DNA of 64,000 nt from Micromonospora chersina (GCF_900091475.1 NZ_FMIB01000002.1:3038001-3102000), one strand, 5' to 3'. Counted from the stretch's first letter, positions 36,340 through 47,103 are shown. Notes: generated by a model from the letters alone, not told the origin. Made by a program: numbers and translations.

Positions 36340-36378
36340 GGTCGGTTCGGTCCGCGGCGTGCGCGGACCGAACCGACC
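36340..36378 (-). terminator. Strong hairpin after cysM
   Basis: Two perfect 17-bp arms (36340-36356 and 36362-36378, starting GGTCGGTTCGG) with a 5-nt loop, 10 nt beyond the cysM stop. Probably ends the mec-cysO-cysM transcript. Confidence 0.75.
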
Positions 36379-36387
36379 GGCGGGTCG

Positions 36388-37700
<1,313 letters not shown>

Positions 37701-37771
37701 GATGTCTCGTGCTCCTTGTTCGGGTGCTGCCAGGTGACGGAAGGAAGAAAAGGTGTGCCGGCGCTGGGAGG

Positions 37772-38257
37772 TCAGCGGTCGGAACACTCGTAGTCGACCG
37801 TCGCCGGGCTCTGCCCGAACATGTAGGACTGGACGGCGTGCGGGTCCACGGCAGCCACGATCTCGACCGGCTCCTCGGTGACCACGCCGTCGACGATCCG
37901 GAAGGACCGGATCTCCTCGGTGTCGGGCTCGCGGGTCGAGACGAGCAGGTAGTGCGCTCCCGGCTCACCGGCGAAGGAGATGTCCGTGCGGGACGGGTAG
38001 GCCTCCGTCGCGGTGTGCGAGTGGTAGATGACGACCGGCTCCTCGTCGCGGTCGTCCATCTCGCGCCACAGCCGCAGCTGCTCCATCGAGTCGAACTCGT
38101 AGAAGGTCATGGAGCGGGCGGCGTTCGCCATCGGGATGTGCCGGGTCGGGGTGTCGCTGCCGGCGGGACCGGCGACCACGCCGCACGCCTCGTCCGGGTG
38201 GTCCCGGCGCGCGTGGGCCACGATCGCGTCGATGATCGACCGGTCGATGCTCAGCAC
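37772..38257 (-). CDS. mec: JAMM/M67 metallopeptidase (Mec)
   Basis: 161 aa from a GTG. The JAMM zinc site is complete: Glu23 in DEACGVV, then HSHTATEAYPSRTD with His79, His81, Ser89 and Asp92. In M. tuberculosis Mec cuts cysteine from the CysO-cysteine adduct. It starts the operon mec-cysO-cysM from a leaderless promoter. With the tailed CysO it may also act as a maturation protease, as QbsD does for QbsE (known family precedent as I recall). Confidence 0.93.
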   Translation of the reverse strand: MLSIDRSIIDAIVAHARRDHPDEACGVVAGPAGSDTPTRHIPMANAARSMTFYEFDSMEQLRLWREMDDRDEEPVVIYHSHTATEAYPSRTDISFAGEPGAHYLLVSTREPDTEEIRSFRIVDGVVTEEPVEIVAAVDPHAVQSYMFGQSPATVDYECSDR

Positions 38258-38264
38258 GCCGCCC

Positions 38265-38270
38265 AGCCTA
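38265..38270 (-). promoter_or_regulatory. -10 box of a leaderless promoter (mec-cysO-cysM)
   Basis: TAGGCT on the minus strand, 7 nt before GTG 38257. Confidence 0.5.
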
Positions 38271-38312
38271 GCGCCTGGCCGTCCCGGCCGGCGAGGTGGT
38301 GACCGTCACGGC

Positions 38313-38816
38313 TCAGTCGATCAGGGCGTTGAGCAGGGACTCCTGGAGATATCCCAGGTACGCGTAGACCGATAGTTGGAACACGCGCGACGAGGTGGGG
38401 TCCTCGGCGACCGCGTCGTCCAGCTCCTCACCCAGGTCGGTGCCGTCCTTGATCTCCAACCGGACGCCCATGGCGAGCCGGGCGTCGTTGAGGGCGCGCA
38501 GCCACGCCTCGGCGGCCTCCGCGTCCAGCCGCACCTCGCCGCCGGCCTCGCCGTCGGGCAGCGCGGCGAGGATCGCCCCGGCCTGGTCGATCTTGGCGGT
38601 CTTGAGGTCGCCCTCGGTGTAGCGGCGGAACTCCGCGCTGCCCGCCGCGTCGTCCGGGTAGACCTCGGGGAAGAGCCGGCCGACCACCGGGTCGCCGTGG
38701 TCGAAGCCGTCGGTGAGCAGGCCCACCACCTCGGAGGCGACCTTGCGCAGCACCCGGACCTCGTCCACCGCGAAGGTGGCCACGTAGCGGTCGCCCTGGC
38801 GACGGAACATGCTCAT
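38313..38816 (-). CDS. DUF2017 protein
   Basis: 167 aa, mostly helical and acidic, no membrane segment. The N-terminal beta hairpin [21 protein letters not shown] and the C-terminal [17 protein letters not shown] are typical of the DUF2017 family, which is almost always found next to clpS in actinobacteria. Its ATG overlaps the clpS stop (ATGA). A role in ClpS/ClpP adaptor function is suggested only by that constant linkage. Function unknown. Confidence 0.88.
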   Translation of the reverse strand: MSMFRRQGDRYVATFAVDEVRVLRKVASEVVGLLTDGFDHGDPVVGRLFPEVYPDDAAGSAEFRRYTEGDLKTAKIDQAGAILAALPDGEAGGEVRLDAEAAEAWLRALNDARLAMGVRLEIKDGTDLGEELDDAVAEDPTSSRVFQLSVYAYLGYLQESLLNALID

Positions 38817-39103
38817 GACCGGTCCACCGTCGCCCAGAGGCCGTACGCGTGCAGCTGCGACGCGTCGTGCTCCATCCGCTCCCGGGCGCCGCTGGAGACG
38901 ACCGCCTTGCCCTTGTGGTGCACGTCCAGCATGAGCTGCTCGGCCTTCTCCCGGCTGTATCCGAAGAGCTTCTGGAACACCCAGGTCACATACGTCATGA
39001 GGTTGACCGGATCGTCCCAGACGATGGTCACCCAAGGCCGGTCGGAGACCGGCACCTCTTCGGTGTCCGGCGTCTCGACCGGCGCAACCTGTGGAGCCGC
39101 CAT
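38813..39103 (-). CDS. clpS: ATP-dependent Clp protease adaptor ClpS
   Basis: 96 aa from ATG 39103 (ATG 39112 is possible). The N-end-rule binding core is intact: [27 protein letters not shown], then [11 protein letters not shown], with the Asp pair and the His that bind the N-terminal residue of the substrate. A flexible N-terminal arm reaches the ClpC/ClpA ATPase. It delivers N-degron proteins to Clp. Confidence 0.96.
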   Translation of the reverse strand: MAAPQVAPVETPDTEEVPVSDRPWVTIVWDDPVNLMTYVTWVFQKLFGYSREKAEQLMLDVHHKGKAVVSSGARERMEHDASQLHAYGLWATVDRS

Positions 39104-39218
39104 GCCCCCCATCGTGCCACCGGATCCGGGGAACCGATGAACCGGAACGGCGCGGCGGTCGGGATCACCCGCCCGGGCCGCGTACGCCGGCCCGCGCGGC
39201 AGTGCGGCCGCCCCGACC

Positions 39219-40784
39219 TCAGGCGAGCAGGATGCCGTGGTCGACAGCATCGGTGAGGACCGCGCCCAGCGAGAGACGGATCACCTCGAAACGGCGGGAC
39301 ACCTGGCGGGACAGCTCCAGCTCGACCTCGCGCAGCGCCCGCTGCGCCCAGGAGCGGGCGGCGTTCGGGTCGGCGTTGCCGGGGACCCGCCAGTGCTGCC
39401 AGCACCCGCCGTTGAGGGCCACCCCGACGGGTGGGAGCGCCTCGTCGCGCTCCGCGCCCGGACAGCCGGCCAGCGCGTCGAGCGCGCCGGCCCCGGCCAG
39501 CCCGGCCACCCCGGCCGTGCTGGTGACCAGGAGCACCCGGTCCAGCTCCGGACCATCGGGGTGGTCGGCCAGGCCCCAACGGACGGCGTGCACGATCCGG
39601 CGGCGCACCCCCTCGGCGAGCGGCGCGCCGAAGACCCGGGCGGCCGCGTCGTCGACGATGCCCCGGACCGCCTCGTCGCACTGCGCGGTGGCCAGCAGCG
39701 ACAGCGCCTCCATCTCGCGGTCGAGCAGCTGCGGCAGGCCGGCGCAGCCCACCCCGAAGACGATCTCCTGCACCACCCGGAGGTGGATGTCGGCCAGCTC
39801 CAGGGCGAGGTGCTGGCGGATCCGCTGGGCGCACGAACGGGCCTGGCGGTCGATCCGCTGGGTGAGGTCGGCCGGCTCGACACCGGCCACCACGGGCACG
39901 CGGCCGTGCGCGCCGGGCGGCTCCGGCGGGCGGGAACTGGCCCGGCGCAGCCCCTCGTCGGCGGCCCAGCCGACCAGTGCGCGGCGCAGCACCGAGTGCT
40001 CGTTCTGGCGGACCGGGAACCAGCGGGCCGACGCGAGCGCGGGCACCGCGGCCAGCAGCGCGGCCCGGTGCGCCGCCACGGAGACGTCCACCGGGTCGTA
40101 CCGGCGGGCGGCGGGGCCGGGCGGGCCGGACCCGCCGGCCGACGACCCGGACGCCCCCGTGTCCTCCGTCGTCGTGCCGTCCGCCGGCGCCGCCCAGCCC
40201 GCCACGCCGGGGGTGACGGCGAAGAACACCTCGACCCGCGTGCGCGCCACCTCGGCCAGCAGGTGCAGCTCGGCCGCGCTGAACGCCTGGTCGGCGGAGA
40301 TCACGAAGAGCAGGGCGCCGGCCCGGCCCGCCGCGTCGAGCAGCACCCGGCCGCCGGCCACCCCGAGGACGCCGGTGTCCGGCGTGTCGAGCACGGCGAA
40401 ATGCCGCAGCAGCGGGTCCGGCAGGCTCAGCTCCACCCGGCGTGGCGGCCGGGCCAGCGCCGGGCCGGCGGCGAGCGGGTCGGCCCCGTAGGAGTGCGGC
40501 TGGCGGTAGCCCGGCACGTAGGCGGCGCGGGTGGGCACCTTGGCGTGGTTGACGAGCAGGTGGCTGCCGGCGGGCACGGCGAGCATCCCGGGATCCAGCC
40601 CGAGCAGGCCGGCGAGCAGCTCGCGGCGGCCGGCGCCGGCCGGGCCGGTGACCACGACACCCAGCGGCTCCTCGGGCCCGGGCTCGGTCACCCCCAGCCG
40701 GGTGGGCAGCGGGGCACAGCGGGGCGGCTCGGCGAGCCCGTCGGGGTCGGGCACGTCGATCGAGGGGAGCGAACCCGGCTTCAT
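39219..40784 (-). CDS. Dynamin-like GTPase-domain protein with degenerate motifs
   Basis: 521 aa, ATG with GGAGG. The P-loop region [15 protein letters not shown] (43-57) has Arg-Arg where Lys-Ser/Thr is expected. The G3 motif reads LDTPDTG instead of DTPG, and no NKxD is seen ([12 protein letters not shown] stands there). The helical C-terminal half (about 255-521) resembles the stalk of bacterial dynamin-like proteins such as IniA or DynA. There is no clear membrane helix. It may have lost GTP hydrolysis or bind it weakly. It lies alone between clpS and a divergent LuxR gene. Confidence 0.6.
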   Translation of the reverse strand: MKPGSLPSIDVPDPDGLAEPPRCAPLPTRLGVTEPGPEEPLGVVVTGPAGAGRRELLAGLLGLDPGMLAVPAGSHLLVNHAKVPTRAAYVPGYRQPHSYGADPLAAGPALARPPRRVELSLPDPLLRHFAVLDTPDTGVLGVAGGRVLLDAAGRAGALLFVISADQAFSAAELHLLAEVARTRVEVFFAVTPGVAGWAAPADGTTTEDTGASGSSAGGSGPPGPAARRYDPVDVSVAAHRAALLAAVPALASARWFPVRQNEHSVLRRALVGWAADEGLRRASSRPPEPPGAHGRVPVVAGVEPADLTQRIDRQARSCAQRIRQHLALELADIHLRVVQEIVFGVGCAGLPQLLDREMEALSLLATAQCDEAVRGIVDDAAARVFGAPLAEGVRRRIVHAVRWGLADHPDGPELDRVLLVTSTAGVAGLAGAGALDALAGCPGAERDEALPPVGVALNGGCWQHWRVPGNADPNAARSWAQRALREVELELSRQVSRRFEVIRLSLGAVLTDAVDHGILLA

Positions 40785-40905
40785 CAGGCGGCCTCCCGGT
40801 GAGGCGACCGGGTTGCGGTCCGGTCGCGTGGAAATCCCTGGTCGCAGGGGATGTCGGAAGAGTACGGCTGTCGCGGATCCGACACCGAACACATCCGATA
40901 CTCAC

Positions 40906-40925
40906 GAGTAATCGACAGATTACTC
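40906..40925. promoter_or_regulatory. Perfect dyad upstream of the LuxR-family gene
   Basis: GAGTAATC-gaca-GATTACTC, 8-bp arms, centred about 66 nt before the start codon. The position is typical of an activator site; it may serve the LuxR protein itself or the divergent dynamin-like gene. Confidence 0.55.
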
Positions 40926-40969
40926 AACTTCGCTCCGTGACGGTATGCGCGCGGACGGAACACCATCGA

Positions 40970-40975
40970 TATGCT
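40970..40975 (+). promoter_or_regulatory. -10 box of a leaderless promoter (LuxR-family gene)
   Basis: TATGCT is 6 nt before ATG 40982. Confidence 0.5.
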
Positions 40976-40981
40976 GCACCG

Positions 40982-43660
40982 ATGAGTCGGTGGGACTTCG
41001 TCGGCCGAACGGATGAGCTCAACCGTCTGTTGTCGGCGGTCGGCGGCCAGGAGGGACGCGGGCTGCTCTTCAGCGGAAGCGCAGGGGTCGGCAAGAGCCG
41101 GCTGCTGCGCGAGGGGGTGGCCGCCCTCCCCACCGACCGCTACGCGATCTGGTCCGTCGCGGCCAGCGCCACCACCGCCGCGCTGCCGTTCGGCGGGCTG
41201 GTCCAGGTGCTCCCCGCCGCCCAGCCGCAGGGCCTGTCCCCCGCCGGCATCCTGCGCTGGGCGGTCGACGTGCTCCAGGAGCAGGCCGCCGGCCGGCCGA
41301 TCGTGCTGGCCATCGACGACGCGCACCTGCTCGACCCGCCGTCGGCCGCGCTCGTGCACCTCATCGCCCGCTCCGAGAACGCCACGGTGCTCGGCACGCT
41401 GCGCAACGGCGAGCAGATCCCGCTGCCGATCCGTGCCCTGTGGACCGACGACCTCGTCGACCTGGTCGAGCTGGGTCCGCTGGGTCCGAGCGAGACCACC
41501 GGGCTGCTCGCCGCGATCCTCGGCGGGCCGGTCGACGCCGGCTCCTCCGAGCGGCTGTTCCGGCTCTCCGCCGGCAACCCGCTGCTGCTGCGCGAGCTGG
41601 TGCTGGCCGCCTCCGGCGGCGACGAGCTGAGCCGCAGGTACGGCATCTGGAAGTGGACCGGCCGGCTGGAGCTGGCACCCAGCCTCACCGACCTGATCGA
41701 CACCCGGATCGGCCAGCTCACACCCGGCGTACGGGCCGTGGTCGAGCTGGTGGCGTTCGGCGAGCCGCTCGGCCTGCAACTGCTGGAGCAGGCGGTCGAC
41801 CCGGCCGACGTGGAGATCGCCGAGGAGCGCGGCCTGATCGCCATGGTGCACGACGACCGGCGGCTGAACGTCCGCCTCGCCCACCCGCTCTACGGCGAGG
41901 TGATGCGCCGGCACTGCCCGGTCAGCCGCACCCGCCGGCTCCAGGCCACCCTGGCCGGGCTGCTGGAGCGCGTCGGCAAGCGGCGCCGCGACGACCTGCT
42001 GCGGGTCGCCGTCTGGCGGCTCGACTCGGGCACGGCGCAGGACCCCGCCCTGCTGCTCGACGCGGCGGCCCAGGCCTTCGGCCGCTACGACGTGCCGCTG
42101 GCCACCCGGCTGGCCCGGGCGGCGCTGGACGGCGAGGGCGGCTCGGACGCGGCGGAACTGCTCGCCACCATCCTCATGTTCGGCGACCGGCCGGAGGAGG
42201 CCATCGAGGTGCTCGACCAGGTGGCCGGGGCGATCCAGGACGACCGGCGCCGCGGCCGCTGGCTGACGGCCCGGGGCATGGTCAGCTACTGGGGGCTGAG
42301 CCGGGAGTCCACGGTGGAGGAGATCGCGGCGCGGGGCGCCGAGCTGACCGACGCCGCCGACCAGGCCCGGGTCCGCGCCTTCGAGGCGATCATGCGGCTG
42401 CACCGCCTGGACATCGAGGCGGCGGTCCGGCTGGCCCAGACGGTGCTGGACCGGCCGGCCGCCCCGATGGCGGCACGCGAGCTGGCCCGGTGCACCCTCG
42501 CGCACCTCCAGGCCGCGCAGGGGCAGTACCGGCGCAGCGCCACGGCGATCGCCCGGGTCGAGGCCGAGGCGGCGTACTGGCGGGGCGACATGCCCTACCT
42601 CCAGCTCGCCATGGAGCTGGCCCGGGGCACCCGCCTGGCGCTCTCCGGCGACCTGGCCGGCATCGACGCGATCGTCGCCGACGAGTTCGCCGACCTGGCC
42701 GGCGCCGGGGACTTCCGGCTCGGCACGGGCTACCTCGCCATCCTTCAGGCGTACGCGGCGCGGCTGCGCGGGCGCGGCGACGAGGCGCTGAAGACCAGCC
42801 TGGGCGCCTGTGCCGTGCTCGCGACCAGCCGCGTCTACGCCGGTCTGGCCCACGCCGAGCGGGCCCAGGCGGCGGCGCTGCGCGGCGACGCCGACCACGC
42901 GGCGGAGGCGATGGCCGAGGCGGACCGGACCCACGCGCCCGGGATGGCGGTGCTCTACCCCTGGCTGGAGCAGGCCCGGGGCGCCGTGCACGCGGTGGCC
43001 GGCGACCTGCCGGCGGCCGTCAAGCACCTCTGCGCGCTCGCCGACCGCCTGCGCGAGGACGGCCTGGCCGGGCACGAACTGCTCGTCCTGCTCGACCTGG
43101 TCCGGTTCGACCAGGCCGCCGCGGCGGTCGGGCCGACCTGCACCGACGGCGGCCGGCGGACCGTGGCACAACGCCTCGCCGAGCTCTCCGAGCAGGTCGA
43201 CGGGGTGCTGCCGCCGCTTGTCGCCCGCTACGCCCGCGCCACCCTCGACGGCGGCCCCGACGAGCTGCTCGCCGTGGCCGACGGCTTCGCCGCCCGGGAG
43301 CTGATCGTCTACGCCGCCGAGGCGACCGCCATGGCGTTGCACCGGATGGGCCGCAGCCGCGCCGGCGCCACCGGCCCGGCCCGGGAACGTCTCGCGGACC
43401 TGCTCCGCCGCTGCGACGAGGTGTCCACGCCGGCGCTGCGGCTGCTCCGCCCGACGCTCACTGAGCGCGAGTGGGAGATCGGCCGGCTGGCCGCCGACGG
43501 CGTGACCAGCCGCGCCATCGCCGAGCGGCTCTTCCTCTCCACCCGCACGGTGGAGAACCACCTCCAGCGGATCTACAGCAAGCTCGGGGTGGCCGGGCGG
43601 GCGGAGCTGCGGGCCGCGCTGCGCTCGATGCCGGGCCACGACGGCGGGGATCCGGCCTGA
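40982..43660 (+). CDS. Large LuxR-family regulator with AAA ATPase domain (LAL type)
   Basis: 892 aa. An N-terminal ATPase (FVGRTDELNRLL, Walker A GSAGVGKSR at 32-40, Walker B VLAIDDAHLL near 106) is followed by a winged-helix segment and a long TPR-like helical region (about 330-790). A C-terminal LuxR helix-turn-helix (LTEREWEIGRLAADGVTSRA then IAERLFLSTRTVENHLQRIY) ends it. This is the LAL/MalT-like plan: an inducer and ATP promote self-assembly on DNA. The target is unknown; the dyad at 40906 and the pncB gene 16 nt downstream are candidates. Confidence 0.93.
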   Translation: MSRWDFVGRTDELNRLLSAVGGQEGRGLLFSGSAGVGKSRLLREGVAALPTDRYAIWSVAASATTAALPFGGLVQVLPAAQPQGLSPAGILRWAVDVLQEQAAGRPIVLAIDDAHLLDPPSAALVHLIARSENATVLGTLRNGEQIPLPIRALWTDDLVDLVELGPLGPSETTGLLAAILGGPVDAGSSERLFRLSAGNPLLLRELVLAASGGDELSRRYGIWKWTGRLELAPSLTDLIDTRIGQLTPGVRAVVELVAFGEPLGLQLLEQAVDPADVEIAEERGLIAMVHDDRRLNVRLAHPLYGEVMRRHCPVSRTRRLQATLAGLLERVGKRRRDDLLRVAVWRLDSGTAQDPALLLDAAAQAFGRYDVPLATRLARAALDGEGGSDAAELLATILMFGDRPEEAIEVLDQVAGAIQDDRRRGRWLTARGMVSYWGLSRESTVEEIAARGAELTDAADQARVRAFEAIMRLHRLDIEAAVRLAQTVLDRPAAPMAARELARCTLAHLQAAQGQYRRSATAIARVEAEAAYWRGDMPYLQLAMELARGTRLALSGDLAGIDAIVADEFADLAGAGDFRLGTGYLAILQAYAARLRGRGDEALKTSLGACAVLATSRVYAGLAHAERAQAAALRGDADHAAEAMAEADRTHAPGMAVLYPWLEQARGAVHAVAGDLPAAVKHLCALADRLREDGLAGHELLVLLDLVRFDQAAAAVGPTCTDGGRRTVAQRLAELSEQVDGVLPPLVARYARATLDGGPDELLAVADGFAARELIVYAAEATAMALHRMGRSRAGATGPARERLADLLRRCDEVSTPALRLLRPTLTEREWEIGRLAADGVTSRAIAERLFLSTRTVENHLQRIYSKLGVAGRAELRAALRSMPGHDGGDPA

Positions 43661-43664
43661 ACTC

Positions 43665-43670
43665 TAGGCT
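43665..43670 (+). promoter_or_regulatory. -10 box of a leaderless promoter (pncB)
   Basis: TAGGCT is 6 nt before GTG 43677. Confidence 0.5.
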
Positions 43671-43676
43671 GAGGCG

Positions 43677-44963
43677 GTGAGCACCCTTCGCCCCGCGCTG
43701 CTGACCGACCACTACGAGCTGACCATGGTCAGCGCCGCCCTGCGGGACGGCACGGCCGACCGTCGCTGCGTCTTCGAGGTGTTCAGCCGGCGGCTGCCGG
43801 CCGGCCGCCGCTATGGCGTGGTCGCCGGGACCGGCCGGCTGATCGACCTGATCCGCGACTTCCGGTTCGACCCCGACGAGATCGAGTTCCTGCGCCGCAC
43901 CGGCGTGGTGGACGACCGGGCCGCCCGGTGGTTGGCCGACTACCGCTTCAGCGGCGACGTCGACGGGTACGCGGAGGGCGAGCTGTTCTTCCCCGGCTCC
44001 CCGATCCTCACCGTCTCGGGCACCTTCGCGGAGTGCGTGGTGCTGGAGACGCTGGTGCTGTCGGTGCTCAACCACGACTGCGCGGTGGCCGCCGCGGCGG
44101 CCCGGATGGTGACCGCGGCCCGGGGCCGGGCGCTGATCGAGATGGGCTCCCGGCGGGCGCACGAGGAGGCCGCGGTGGCCGCCGCCCGGGCCGCGTACCT
44201 GGCCGGGTTCCGGTTCACCTCCAACCTGGCCGCCGGGCAGCGCTACGGCATCCCCACCGCCGGCACCGCGGCGCACGCGTTCACCCTGCTGCACGACGAT
44301 GAGCAGGCGGCGTTCGCCTCGCAGGTCGCCACGCTGGGCAAGGACACCACGCTGCTGGTCGACACCTACGACATCAGCCAGGGCATCCGCAACGCCATCG
44401 CGGTGGCCGGGCCGGAGCTGCGCGCGGTCCGGATCGACTCGGGCGACCTCGCGGTGATCGCCCAGCAGTCCCGCGAGCTGCTCGACTCGCTGGGCGCCAC
44501 CGAGACGAAGATCATCGTGTCCGGCGACCTCGACGAGTACGCCATCGCCTCGCTCGCCGCCGAGCCCGTCGACATGTACGGCGCGGGCACCGCCGTGGTG
44601 ACCGGCTCGGGCGCCCCCACCGCCGGCCTGGTCTACAAGCTGGTCGAGGTGGAGGGGCGCCCGGTGGTCAAGCGCTCCGAGCACAAGGCCACGATCGGCG
44701 GCCGGAAGGTGGCCGTGCGCCGGCACAAGCCCACCGGCACCGCCACCGAGGAGATCATCGTCCCGCAGGGGGTGCCGGACCGGCAGCCCAACGACCGGTT
44801 GCTCCAGCGCTCGTTCGTCGTCGAGGGCGAGCCGGTGGCGCTGCCCACCCTCGACGAGTCCCGGGAGCACCTGCGGCAGTGCCTCATCTCCATCCCCTGG
44901 GAGGGGCTCAAGCTCTCCGGCGGCGACCCGGCCGTCCCGGTGACCGTCGTACCCGCGAGCTGA
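43677..44963 (+). CDS. pncB: Nicotinate phosphoribosyltransferase
   Basis: 428 aa from a GTG. The family motifs are clear: LLTDHYELTMVSA near the start, RFTSNLAAGQRYGIPTAGTAAHAF with the catalytic His, LLVDTYDISQGIRNAI, VRIDSGDLAVIAQQSRELLD, IIVSGDLDEYAIASL and YGAGTAVVTGSG. It makes nicotinate mononucleotide from nicotinate, PRPP and ATP. It is followed 13 nt later by the nicotinamidase gene, so the pair forms an NAD salvage operon. Confidence 0.96.
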   Translation: MSTLRPALLTDHYELTMVSAALRDGTADRRCVFEVFSRRLPAGRRYGVVAGTGRLIDLIRDFRFDPDEIEFLRRTGVVDDRAARWLADYRFSGDVDGYAEGELFFPGSPILTVSGTFAECVVLETLVLSVLNHDCAVAAAAARMVTAARGRALIEMGSRRAHEEAAVAAARAAYLAGFRFTSNLAAGQRYGIPTAGTAAHAFTLLHDDEQAAFASQVATLGKDTTLLVDTYDISQGIRNAIAVAGPELRAVRIDSGDLAVIAQQSRELLDSLGATETKIIVSGDLDEYAIASLAAEPVDMYGAGTAVVTGSGAPTAGLVYKLVEVEGRPVVKRSEHKATIGGRKVAVRRHKPTGTATEEIIVPQGVPDRQPNDRLLQRSFVVEGEPVALPTLDESREHLRQCLISIPWEGLKLSGGDPAVPVTVVPAS

Positions 44964-44976
44964 GAGGAGCGATCCG

Positions 44977-45558
44977 ATGGCCAACGCCTTGATCATCGTC
45001 GACGTGCAGAACGACTTCTGCGAGGGCGGCTCCCTGGCGGTGACCGGCGGGGCGGGCGTCGCCGCCGGCATCTCCCGGCTGCTCGCCGCCGAGCCGGAGC
45101 GCTGGGACCACGTGGTCGCGACGAAGGACTACCACATCGACCCGGGCGCGCACTTCGGCGACCCGCCGGACTACGTCGACTCCTGGCCCCGGCACTGCGT
45201 CGTGGGCACCGCCGGCTCGGAGTTCCACCCCGACCTGGAGACCGGCCCGGTGGAGGCGATCTTCCACAAGGGCGAGCACGCGGCCGCGTACTCGGGTTTC
45301 GAGGGCCACGCGGACGACGGCGAGTGCCTGGCCGACTGGCTGCGCCGGCACGACGTCGACCGGGTCGACGTGGTCGGCATCGCGACCGACCACTGCGTCC
45401 GCGCCACGGCGCTGGACGCCGCCCGGGAGGGGTTCCGGACCACCGTGCTGCTGGACCTGACGGCCGCCGTCGCGCCCGACACCCTGGACGTGGCGCTGCG
45501 GTCGCTGGAGGGCGCCGGGGTCACCATGGTCGGGGAGCCTGTGATCAGGGCCGCTTGA
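44977..45558 (+). CDS. pncA: Nicotinamidase (isochorismatase-like hydrolase)
   Basis: 193 aa with GAGAGGAG before the ATG. The catalytic Asp is in IIVDVQNDFCEGG, the Lys in VATKDYH, and the Cys in GIATDHCVRATALDA. Metal-binding residues are in TKDYHIDPGAHF and the Trp-Pro-Arg-His-Cys segment. It hydrolyses nicotinamide to nicotinate for PncB. Confidence 0.95.
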   Translation: MANALIIVDVQNDFCEGGSLAVTGGAGVAAGISRLLAAEPERWDHVVATKDYHIDPGAHFGDPPDYVDSWPRHCVVGTAGSEFHPDLETGPVEAIFHKGEHAAAYSGFEGHADDGECLADWLRRHDVDRVDVVGIATDHCVRATALDAAREGFRTTVLLDLTAAVAPDTLDVALRSLEGAGVTMVGEPVIRAA

Positions 45559-45622
45559 GCGGGTAATCGGTTGCGGGTGTCGTACCCCCGGCCCAGGATT
45601 GCGGCCGGAGGTACGGACCGTC

Positions 45623-46834
45623 GTGAACTTGAAACCTTACCGGGAGGCGCTCGCCCTGCCCGGTCTCCGGTCGTTGCTGCTGATCTCGGTGCTGGCGCGC
45701 ATCCCGCTCACCGCGACCGGCGTGACGCTCACCTTCCACGTCGTGCTGGACCTCGGTCGCGGCTACGGCGCGGCCGGCCTGGTGGGCGCCGCGTCCACCG
45801 TCGGCGCCGCGCTCGGCTCCCCGCTGCTCGGCCGGCTGGTCGACAGGCGCGGGCTGCGCCCGGTGCTGCTGCTCACCACTGTCGCGGAGGGCGTCTTCTG
45901 GGCCTGCGCGCCGACCCTGTCGTACCCCGTGCTGCTGCCCACCGCGTTCCTGGCCGGCCTGCTCGCGCTGCCGGTCTTCTCGGTGGTCCGGCAGTCGGTC
46001 GCCGCGCTGGTGCCGGCCGAGCGGCGCCGCCCCGCGTACGCCCTCGACTCGATGTCGGTGGAGCTGTCGTTCATGGTCGGCCCCGCGCTGGCCGTGGCCA
46101 TGGCCGCCGCCGTGTCGCCCCGGCTGACCATGTGGGCGGTCGGCGCCGGCATCGTGGCCTCCGGGATCTGCTTCTGGCTGCTCGACCCGCCCACCCGCGC
46201 CGCCGACGAGCCGGCCGGCCCGGCCCGCAAGGTGCCCCGCCGGGAGTGGCTCACCCCGCGGCTGCTGGCCGTCCTGGCGGTCAGCCTGGCCGCCACCCTC
46301 GTGCTCGGCGGCACCGACGTCGCGGTGGTCGCCGTGCTACGCGAGGGCGGCGAGGTCGGCTGGACCGGCGCCGTCCTGGCCATGTGGGCTATCGCGTCGC
46401 TGCTGGGCGGCTTCGCGTACGGGGCGGTCACCCGCTCGCTCTCCCCGCTGGTCCTCGTGGCGGCGCTGAGCCTGACCACCATCCCGGTGGGGCTGGGCGG
46501 GTCGCACTGGTGGCTGCTCAGCCTGGCGCTCTTCCCGGCCGGGGCGCTCTGCGCGCCGTCCATCGCCTCGACCTCCGACGCGGTGAGCCGGCTCGCCCCG
46601 GCCGGCGTACGCGGCGAGGCCATGGGCCTGCACGGCTCGGCCGTGACCGTCGGCATCGCGCTGGGTGCGCCGCTGGCCGGCGCGGTGATCGACGCCTCGG
46701 CGCCGGCGTGGGGGTTCGCGGTCACCGGCGCGATCGGCGTGCTGGTCGCCCTGGCCGTCCTGCCGCTCGAACTCCGCCACCGCCGCAACCAAACCCCGAC
46801 CCCCACCCCCGAACTGGCCCCCGCCACCCTCTGA
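45623..46834 (+). CDS. MFS transporter
   Basis: 403 aa from GTG 45623, with GGAGG 11 nt upstream. Twelve membrane helices can be traced. The cytoplasmic loop between helices 2 and 3 reads GRLVDRRGLRPVLL, the MFS motif A, and a Pro/Thr-rich tail ends the protein. The pattern is that of drug-efflux-type actinobacterial MFS proteins; the substrate cannot be told. It converges with ctaD, with the repeats at 46.9 kb in between. Confidence 0.88.
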   Translation: MNLKPYREALALPGLRSLLLISVLARIPLTATGVTLTFHVVLDLGRGYGAAGLVGAASTVGAALGSPLLGRLVDRRGLRPVLLLTTVAEGVFWACAPTLSYPVLLPTAFLAGLLALPVFSVVRQSVAALVPAERRRPAYALDSMSVELSFMVGPALAVAMAAAVSPRLTMWAVGAGIVASGICFWLLDPPTRAADEPAGPARKVPRREWLTPRLLAVLAVSLAATLVLGGTDVAVVAVLREGGEVGWTGAVLAMWAIASLLGGFAYGAVTRSLSPLVLVAALSLTTIPVGLGGSHWWLLSLALFPAGALCAPSIASTSDAVSRLAPAGVRGEAMGLHGSAVTVGIALGAPLAGAVIDASAPAWGFAVTGAIGVLVALAVLPLELRHRRNQTPTPTPELAPATL

Positions 46835-46850
46835 CCCCCTCCCTGGGGGC

Positions 46851-46914
46851 GCGTTGATCAAGAGGTTTGCGTCAGGTTCGGCCTCGTCCCCGACGCAAAC
46901 TCCTTGATCAACGC
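46851..46914. repeat. Palindromic repeat, copy A
   Basis: Arms of 23 nt (46851-46873 and 46892-46914, starting GCGTTGATCAAGAGG) pair with two mismatches around an 18-nt loop. A second copy lies at 46992-47058. It is 17 nt after the MFS gene. Confidence 0.75.
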
Positions 46915-46991
46915 GCGCCGGGCGAGAACGGGCATCGGTTCGCCGAGGTGGGGGTGTGCGGCCTCCTCCGCCTCCCTCGCCCCGACCTTCA

Positions 46992-47058
46992 GCGGGTCGA
47001 TCAAGAGGTTTGCGTCAGGTTCGGGCTGGTTCCTGACGCAAACCTCTTGATCAACCGC
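46992..47058. repeat. Palindromic repeat, copy B
   Basis: Same unit as copy A in the same orientation: 21-nt perfect arms at 46999-47019 and 47032-47052 (GATCAAGAGGTTTGCG...) with a 12-nt loop, extending with mismatches to GCGG/CCGC. Here the arms match each other better than in copy A, as expected if stem pairing is kept by compensating change or recent insertion. Confidence 0.75.
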
Positions 47059-47103
47059 GCCAGGCCGTGGGGTGGCGGTGCGCGTCGGGGTTGGGGTGGA
47101 AAG

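Noticed and set aside
36163..36387. Remnant of murI or a rhomboid gene between cysM and the MBL gene
   Set aside because: Only 225 nt, with a strong hairpin; no fragment of either family is readable in any frame.
40784..43639. Open frame of 951 codons on the minus strand
   Set aside because: Antisense to the LuxR-family regulator, whose ATPase and HTH motifs are clear on the plus strand.
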